Part shown: one piece after another, positions 7,142 to 10,439 of the stretch
Layout: every line of letters begins with the position of its first letter
Position numbering within the stretch: the stretch's first letter is position 1
Assembly: GCA_010027395.1 (NCBI GenBank)
Contig: RGVD01000087.1
Span: 1 to 10,439, forward strand
Direction of reading: 5' to 3'
DNA from: Bacteroidota bacterium
Lineage (GTDB): Bacteria > Bacteroidota > Bacteroidia > UKL13-3
DNA length: 10,439 bases
Position numbers and translations under genes: made by a program
The notes under the pieces: model-generated
What the model was told of the DNA's origin: nothing
Database searches by the model: none
The model's input: the letters and a program-made list of their open reading frames with translations, nothing else

Positions 7142-7157
7142 ATATTTGTATATTTGT
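7142..7157 (+). promoter_or_regulatory. -7 element and tandem 8-base repeat upstream of the antitoxin gene
   Basis: ATATTTGT occurs twice in direct tandem (7142-7149 and 7150-7157). Within it, TATATTTG at 7149-7156 is a perfect TAnnTTTG -7 element, 16 bases before the antitoxin ATG. No good -33 TTTG is seen. A repeat over the promoter would suit binding by a self-repressing antitoxin; this is inference. Confidence 0.45.
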
Positions 7158-7172
7158 GAAAATAACTAAGTT

Positions 7173-7397
7173 ATGAATATTGAAGTCGTTAAATATGAAT
7201 TGATAAATAAGCTTTCAAGCACTACAGATGAAAGTCTTTTGGAACAATTACTTGTTGTTTTCAATAAGTTTAGCAGCAAGAAAGAACAAATTTCAATTGG
7301 TCAATACAACAAAGAATTAGAAGCATCTGAAGGCAGAATACAGAGTGGCAAATTCACGAGTCATGATGACTTAGAACTTGAAAGTAAAGAATGGTAG
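7173..7397 (+). CDS. Antitoxin of a ParE/RelE-type toxin-antitoxin pair
   Basis: A 74-residue acidic protein. The N-terminal helix-rich part (NIEVVKYELINKLSSTTDESLLEQLLVVFNKF) and the tail (ISIGQYNKELEASEGRIQSGKFTSHDDLE) resemble the short addiction-module antitoxins found next to ParE/RelE toxins in Bacteroidota. The 'EASEGRIQSGKFTSHDDLE' segment is the characteristic toxin-wrapping tail. The main evidence is context: its last codons overlap the expected ATG of the toxin frame (ATGGTAG at 7391-7397), the typical coupled arrangement. It would neutralise the toxin by binding and probably represses the operon. It has its own -7 element 16 bases upstream. The gene itself looks intact. Confidence 0.72.
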   Translation: MNIEVVKYELINKLSSTTDESLLEQLLVVFNKFSSKKEQISIGQYNKELEASEGRIQSGKFTSHDDLELESKEW

Positions 7398-7700
7398 ATA
7401 AAAAAACAGCGAAGGATTATTTGGGATGACGAAGCAAAACTTTATTTAAAGCAAGCAATTCAATATATTAAACAAGAATCCACTCAAGGTGCAGAAACTG
7501 TTAAACGTGCCATTTTACAGCACGTTGCCGTTCTTAAAAACGATGCATTAGTATATGAATCTGATAGATTTAAGACCAATAATGACGGGAGCTACAGAGC
7601 TGTGACAGTTTTCAGTTATCGAATCACATACAAGATTACAGATTCCCAAATTCTGATTCTTAGAGTAAGGCACACAAGCCAAAACCCAATTAAATATTAG
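7391..7700 (+). pseudogene. ParE/RelE-type toxin gene, frameshifted in an A7 run
   Basis: The natural start is ATG 7391, overlapping the antitoxin stop, but that frame ends after 12 codons (MVDKKTAKDYLG). From 7416 another frame encodes 94 residues of a clear ParE/RelE-superfamily toxin: IIWDDEAKLYLKQAIQYI, later SYRAVTVFSYRITYKI, then ILILRVRHTSQNPIKY, stopping at TAG 7698. Removing one A from the run at 7400-7406 joins both into one frame of about 102 residues beginning MVDKKQRRIIWDDEAK, a normal length and N-terminus for this family. Intact relatives bind DNA gyrase or cleave mRNA on ribosomes; which applies here is unknown. As written, the toxin frame has no start codon and lies in the antitoxin frame just after its TAG. 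It may be a true mutation, a homopolymer sequencing error, or expressed only by slippage. Confidence 0.75.
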
Positions 7701-7702
7701 TA

Positions 7703-8380
7703 TTGAATAACTATTTTAATATACTAAGTGTCGCAAAAAATTATAAGTTAAGCAATCACTTAGGTAATGTGTTGGCAGTTGTATCCGATAAAAAATTTTT
7801 ATGTTACAATGTGCAAGCTTATGCTAGTAATTTTAAAGATAATACTACTGGGGGTTGGACATGCGACTGGTCAGCATCAGGTTCAGGATGGCCTAATTTT
7901 AGTGGTCCTTATTCAAGTGTAATCAATGATAATAGACGATTGAAAGCTACTGCCACAACTACATTTTGAGGAAACAGATACGTAATAAATACAATACCTG
8001 GTAAGGAGTATCGTTTTACTTTTGATATAGATATGTCAAATACTCCTGCTATATATGTAAATGCGCGAGCTTCAAATGGTACTAGTGTTTATACTGGTGA
8101 TAATCTAGCTCAATTATTTGTTTCTTCAAATGGAACGAATACATTTACCTTTAAGGCAATAACCAATACTACCCAATTGTTATTTGAAAAAGCAACTTAT
8201 GGGCAAAGTTCTATTTATATAGATAATGTGATAGTAGATGAAACATCAAATTCAACCTCTAATTATTATTTCGCAGAGGTGATAGTTGCAAGTGATTACA
8301 GTCCGTTTGGTTCACCACTATCTAAAAGCCAACATGGACAAGGGTTTCAAAGGGACAAAAAAAAGACAACTCTCAAATAA
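7703..8380 (+). pseudogene. RHS/YD-repeat protein, C-terminal fragment with internal TGA
   Basis: One frame runs from about 7694 to 8380 with a single TGA at 7967-7969. Its start reads KNYKLSNHLGNVLAVVSDKK, the signature of Bacteroidota RHS repeat-associated core proteins. Near the end YFAEVIVASDYSPFGSPL matches the conserved 'DYxPFG' segment. Between them lie about 160 residues of beta-rich sequence (W-rich patch, IPGKEYRFTFDIDM, SIYIDNVIVDE) that looks like a carbohydrate-binding-type jelly roll inserted in the RHS core; the TGA falls inside it and homology-like sequence continues on both sides. The thousands of bases that normally precede this region are absent. The last codons (after about 8340) depart from the RHS pattern and translate the neighbouring tRNA terminator. 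It starts 2 bases after the toxin frame. A relic, not a working secreted or toxin-delivery protein. Confidence 0.75.
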
Positions 8381-8392
8381 ATTAGAGTTGTC
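8357..8392 (-). terminator. Rho-independent terminator of the CAT-anticodon tRNA
   Basis: Minus strand: GACAACTCT (complement of 8384-8392) and AGAGTTGTC (complement of 8365-8373) form a perfect 9-bp stem with a 10-base loop, followed by eight T (complement of 8357-8364). It starts 8 bases after the tRNA. The stop codon of the RHS fragment lies in its loop. Confidence 0.88.
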
Positions 8393-8400
8393 CTTTGAGG

Positions 8401-8474
8401 TGGGCCCACTTGGAATCGAACCAAGCACCTACTGATTATGAGTCAGTTGCTCTAACCGAATGAGCTATAGGCCC
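8401..8474 (-). tRNA. tRNA with anticodon CAT (elongator Met or lysidine-type Ile)
   Basis: The minus strand gives a complete cloverleaf of 74 bases. The acceptor GGGCCTA pairs with TGGGCCC (one G-U pair). The D stem is GCTC/GAGC, the anticodon stem ACTGA/TCAGT has loop CTCATAA (anticodon CAT), and the T stem CTTGG/CCAAG has loop TTCGATT. The discriminator is A. CCA is not encoded (ACCT follows), unlike the tRNA-Arg in this window. It is not an initiator by form, since the first acceptor pair G-C is intact. Elongator Met and Ile with a lysidine-modified CAT cannot be told apart safely by eye. It has its own promoter and terminator. Confidence 0.94.
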
Positions 8475-8500
8475 GAGAAGATTTACTTCTTATGGGGTGG

Positions 8501-8532
8501 CAAAAGTATATTTTTAGGGTTATTATTACAAC
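8501..8532 (-). promoter_or_regulatory. Promoter of the CAT-anticodon tRNA
   Basis: Minus strand: GTTG (complement of 8529-8532), exactly 20 bases, then TACTTTTG (complement of 8501-8508), a perfect TAnnTTTG. The tRNA 5' end is 27 bases downstream of the element. It overlaps a weaker plus-strand candidate for the HAD gene (TTTA 8482-8485, 21 bases, TATATTTT 8507-8514). Confidence 0.6.
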
Positions 8533-8548
8533 CGTTTAGAAAAAAATT

Positions 8549-9184
8549 ATGAAAAAAATTAAAGCTGTTATTCTTGACCTTGGCGTAGTGATAATAAATA
8601 TCGACCAAGAAAAAACTTTAAGGGCTTTTGAACGCCTTGGGATTGACCTCGAAGATATCAATGAATCAATGCCTATTTTCAAACAATATGAGAAAGGAGA
8701 GATATCGGATGAAGATTTTATTTTAACCCTGAAAAATGCATTGAAGGGCCAGGCAAATGATGAGCAAATTATAAAAGCTTGGAATGCCATGATTCTTGAT
8801 ATCCCATCCAATCGATTTAGGTTTATTGAAGAACTTAGAAATCATTATAATGTTTATTTACTTAGCAACACAAATTCAATACATATTGAAGAAATCAAAG
8901 ACTATATAAACAAGTATCACCCAAATGAAGTTTGGCAGAATACCTTTGATAAAATATTTTTGTCTTATGAAATTGGACTTAGAAAACCGGATGCAAGCAT
9001 CTACGAACATGTTTTAAGGGAAATAAATCTAAAAGCAGATGAGACTATTTTCATTGATGATTCTCGAGCCAATATAAAAGGTGCCGAAAAGACTGGAATA
9101 AATTGTATTTGGACTCAAAAAGGAATTGATAATTGGCTCTGGGATGAATTAAAAAAGATTGATGTAGAATTACATCTCGGCTAA
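8549..9184 (+). CDS. HAD-superfamily phosphatase-like hydrolase (subfamily IA, YihX-like)
   Basis: 211 residues with all four HAD motifs. Motif I is VILDLGVVI with nucleophile Asp10; motif II is LLSNTN with Ser106; motif III Lys is Lys146 in GLRKPDAS; motif IV is IFIDDS with Asp170-Asp171. The helical cap between residues 16 and 90 (motif YEKGEISDEDF) fits subfamily IA. In motif I the usual second Asp is replaced by Gly12 (DLG), as in the YihX group that includes an E. coli alpha-D-glucose-1-phosphate phosphatase and proteins annotated as sugar or haloacid hydrolases. The substrate here is unknown. Leader 'TTTAGAAAAAAATT' is A-rich without a Shine-Dalgarno site. The 3' end overlaps the convergent MmcQ-like gene by 15 bases. 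Confidence 0.9.
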   Translation: MKKIKAVILDLGVVIINIDQEKTLRAFERLGIDLEDINESMPIFKQYEKGEISDEDFILTLKNALKGQANDEQIIKAWNAMILDIPSNRFRFIEELRNHYNVYLLSNTNSIHIEEIKDYINKYHPNEVWQNTFDKIFLSYEIGLRKPDASIYEHVLREINLKADETIFIDDSRANIKGAEKTGINCIWTQKGIDNWLWDELKKIDVELHLG

Positions 9185-9523
9185 TTGTTTTTGCATTTTC
9201 TTTGTCAGACCAGCAATAACTAAATTGTATGACAAATCAAGCCATTCAAGAATGAGTTTATCATTGGCATCCATATTAAATGTAACGGTATTCCAACTGG
9301 TTTTATTCATATGAAAACCAGGTTTTACGGCCTCAAATTTTTGCCTCAGTTCAACTGCAAATTCAGGATTGCATTTAAGATTGACATGGGTTGGGTCAGA
9401 GATTGAAATAAGTGCAAACATTTTACCCATAACTTTAAAAACCAATGTGTCATTATCAAATGGAAAGGTTTCTTCTATACCTTTTTTTGCTATACAATGC
9501 TCTCTGAAAAGCTCAATGTTCAT
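9170..9523 (-). CDS. MmcQ/YjbR family protein
   Basis: 117 residues, full length for the MmcQ/YjbR family (double-wing, CyaY-like fold). Recognisable parts are the N-terminal helix ending EETFPFDNDT (17-26), VFKVMGKMFAL (28-38), the strand HVNLKCNPEF (46-55), and GFHMNKTSWNTV (69-80), the best conserved block of the family, followed by the C-terminal LDLSYNLVIAGL helix. Members are described as DNA-binding or of unknown role; none is assigned here. Its ATG overlaps the TGA of the upstream outer-membrane protein gene (ATGA, 9520-9523), so the two are co-transcribed and probably translationally coupled. The C-terminal end overlaps the HAD gene from the other strand. Confidence 0.88.
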   Translation of the reverse strand: MNIELFREHCIAKKGIEETFPFDNDTLVFKVMGKMFALISISDPTHVNLKCNPEFAVELRQKFEAVKPGFHMNKTSWNTVTFNMDANDKLILEWLDLSYNLVIAGLTKKMQKQLAEM

Positions 9524-10125
9524 GGCAATTGAAACAGACGGTAGCCAAGTGTAAATATAAACATGTTGGCACGAGACCCCGCATGATTTAATATTTCGTT
9601 TGTTTTAGTATTGATATATTTTAGTGATCCAGCCTCGCTCAGGTTCATGTCATATCGGGCGTCAAGCGAAAGTTTCCATACATCAACTCCAACTCCAAGT
9701 TGCAATCCAAGTACAAAATTATTAAAATCTGAATTGTTTTGAATGTTGCTTAAGTTTGTTTGAGTGTTGGCAAATTGGTATTGAAAATTAGGGCCACCAT
9801 TCACACGAATTACTTTAAAAAACTGTTTGCCAAAAAGTACTGGTACATCAATACTATGAGTGGTGTTAGTGCCAAAACCTTTTATATCATTTCCACGTTG
9901 GTTGTAATTAATTTCAGGCATCATAAAAAAGCCAAGCACTTTAAATTTCATATAAGCACCTAATGTAAGACCTGTTACTGCGTCTGTACTAGATAGGGTA
10001 GCAAAATCTGAACTGATGGAGTTGCGGCTAAAACCTGCACGAACACCCATTGATAAATCTTGAGCCTTTATGGGTAAGGCCAAAACTAGGCTCATTACCG
10101 ATAATATGATTAGTTTTTTCATCAT
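9520..10125 (-). CDS. Outer-membrane beta-barrel protein (porin/PorT-like family)
   Basis: 201 residues with a signal peptide (MMKKLIILSVMSLVLALPIKA, cleavage near residue 21-22). The mature part is built of short amphipathic strands with glycine-rich turns: LSMGVRAGFSRNSI, GLTLGAYMKFKV, FFMMPEINYNQRG, HSIDVPVLFGKQFF, RVNGGPNFQYQF, VLGLQLGVGVDVWKLSLDARYD, MFIFTLGYRL. This matches the eight-stranded 'porin family / outer membrane beta-barrel' proteins of Bacteroidota, including the DVPVLF and GLGxGVD-type blocks and a C-terminal aromatic strand. The substrate or role is unknown. Two tandem ATG codons start the gene; the first is used here. Upstream, TAATATTG is one base from the -7 consensus but the -33 is poor. 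The stop overlaps the start of the MmcQ-like gene. Confidence 0.88.
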   Translation of the reverse strand: MMKKLIILSVMSLVLALPIKAQDLSMGVRAGFSRNSISSDFATLSSTDAVTGLTLGAYMKFKVLGFFMMPEINYNQRGNDIKGFGTNTTHSIDVPVLFGKQFFKVIRVNGGPNFQYQFANTQTNLSNIQNNSDFNNFVLGLQLGVGVDVWKLSLDARYDMNLSEAGSLKYINTKTNEILNHAGSRANMFIFTLGYRLFQLP

Positions 10126-10430
10126 ACAATATTACAAAAAAGATATTGCAATAAAGTATTTGAATTATTTTCAGCATTACTGCTTTTTTATTAATTTCAT
10201 GTAGTGGGATCAATCATGAAATATTTTGATGAAACTAGTTTAAATGATTGTTGCTTAAGTTATTTTATATGATTCTAACAAAATAAATGATGGGTATTTT
10301 CAGTTTTTTGGGAGTTAAAAAAAACTAAAATTTTTCAACTCAATTCTCAAATTGAGGCTTAATAGACATTATTAATGCTCAAATCTTCTACAACCATTGA
10401 GATTATTAGCTTTGAGTCAATTCAAAGGTT
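10126..10430. other. Intergenic region with inverted repeats and a promoter element
   Basis: Just over 300 bases with no convincing gene. Visible structure: a perfect 8-base inverted repeat ATTTCATG (10194-10201) / CATGAAAT (10215-10222) with a 13-base loop; a 7-base inverted repeat CTCAATT (10339-10345) / AATTGAG (10350-10356) with loop CTCA; and a third over the promoter near the right edge (listed separately). None has a proper T-run in a useful direction, so I do not call them terminators. Confidence 0.5.
10407..10427 (+). promoter_or_regulatory. TAGCTTTG -7 element with overlapping inverted repeat
   Basis: TAGCTTTG at 10407-10414 matches TAnnTTTG fully and lies 16 bases before the ATG at 10431, the same distance as at the antitoxin gene. 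Overlapping it is an inverted repeat CTTTGA (10410-10415) / TCAAAG (10422-10427) with a 6-base centre, spanning the expected transcription start. No clear -33 TTTG is present. Confidence 0.4.
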
Positions 10431-10439
10431 ATGAATAAA
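10431..10439 (+). CDS. Possible start of a further gene (first three codons only)
   Basis: ATG AAT AAA at the window edge, preceded by a -7 element at a plausible distance and by AAAGG 4 bases upstream, which could act as a weak ribosome site. Nothing can be said about the product. Lys or Asn after Met is common for signal peptides but three codons prove nothing. Confidence 0.3.

Noticed and set aside
7400..7406. Programmed -1 ribosomal frameshifting at the A7 run in the toxin gene
   Set aside because: A -1 slip leads into a third frame, not the toxin frame; +1 or -2 is needed. Seven A is also short for strong transcriptional slippage, so mutation or a read error is more likely.
7967..7969. 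TGA read as an amino acid (alternative code or selenocysteine)
   Set aside because: The outer-membrane protein gene uses TGA as a normal stop, no selenocysteine hairpin is evident, and the surrounding gene is already truncated.
8401..8474. The CAT tRNA as the attachment gene matching the relic at 7044-7065
   Set aside because: Only the generic T-loop bases are shared (GGTTCGATTCC); acceptor halves differ (TGGGCCC against CACCTCC), so they are not two ends of one island.
10126..10430. CRISPR array or origin of replication
   Set aside because: The inverted repeats are all different and not spaced regularly, and no cluster of DnaA-box-like sites was seen.

Overview
The window looks like a chromosomal segment of a low-GC member of the Bacteroidota. 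The main reasons are promoters of the Bacteroidota type (TTTG or GTTG, about 20 bases, then TAnnTTTG) in front of several genes, near-absence of Shine-Dalgarno sites, an exported beta-barrel protein with a typical signal peptide, and a fragment of an RHS/YD-repeat protein with the 'SNHLGNVLAVVSDKK' signature. I cannot place it to family from sequence alone.

Left part (1-1774): the 3' two-thirds of pdxA (vitamin B6 synthesis) runs into a convergent MgtC/SapB-type membrane protein; their stop codons overlap. A small lipoprotein follows on the minus strand with a visible promoter.

Centre-left (1775-6850): a minus-strand tRNA-Arg(TCT) with its own promoter and terminator is followed by plus-strand housekeeping genes. 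These are DNA primase dnaG (apparently starting at TTG), a stand-alone protein resembling the lysine-ketoglutarate reductase/saccharopine dehydrogenase branch of the AlaDH/PNT family, and an exported seven-bladed WD40 protein. The WD40 gene has a near-consensus promoter so close to its ATG that the mRNA may be leaderless, and a strong terminator.

Accessory segment (6849-8400): this is the unusual part and looks like a scar of mobile DNA. In order it holds a C-terminally truncated GIY-YIG endonuclease remnant, a terminator plus the last 22 bases of a tRNA-Ala- or tmRNA-like gene with nothing of the gene upstream (the form left by site-specific integration), a toxin-antitoxin pair whose ParE/RelE-type toxin is knocked out of frame by one base in an A7 run, and the C-terminal part of an RHS protein interrupted by TGA. 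The RHS fragment carries a beta-rich insert and runs into the terminator of the next tRNA gene. No intact recombinase is present.

Right part (8357-10439): a minus-strand tRNA with CAT anticodon, with terminator and a promoter that overlaps a possible divergent promoter of a HAD-family phosphatase gene. The HAD gene converges on a minus-strand pair, an outer-membrane beta-barrel protein followed by an MmcQ/YjbR-like protein, coupled by an ATGA overlap. The last 314 bases hold inverted repeats, a TAGCTTTG promoter element and probably the first three codons of a further plus-strand gene.

I see no complete new defence or metabolic system. The most informative things are the decayed mobile-element scar with the frameshifted toxin, and the orphan saccharopine-type dehydrogenase.
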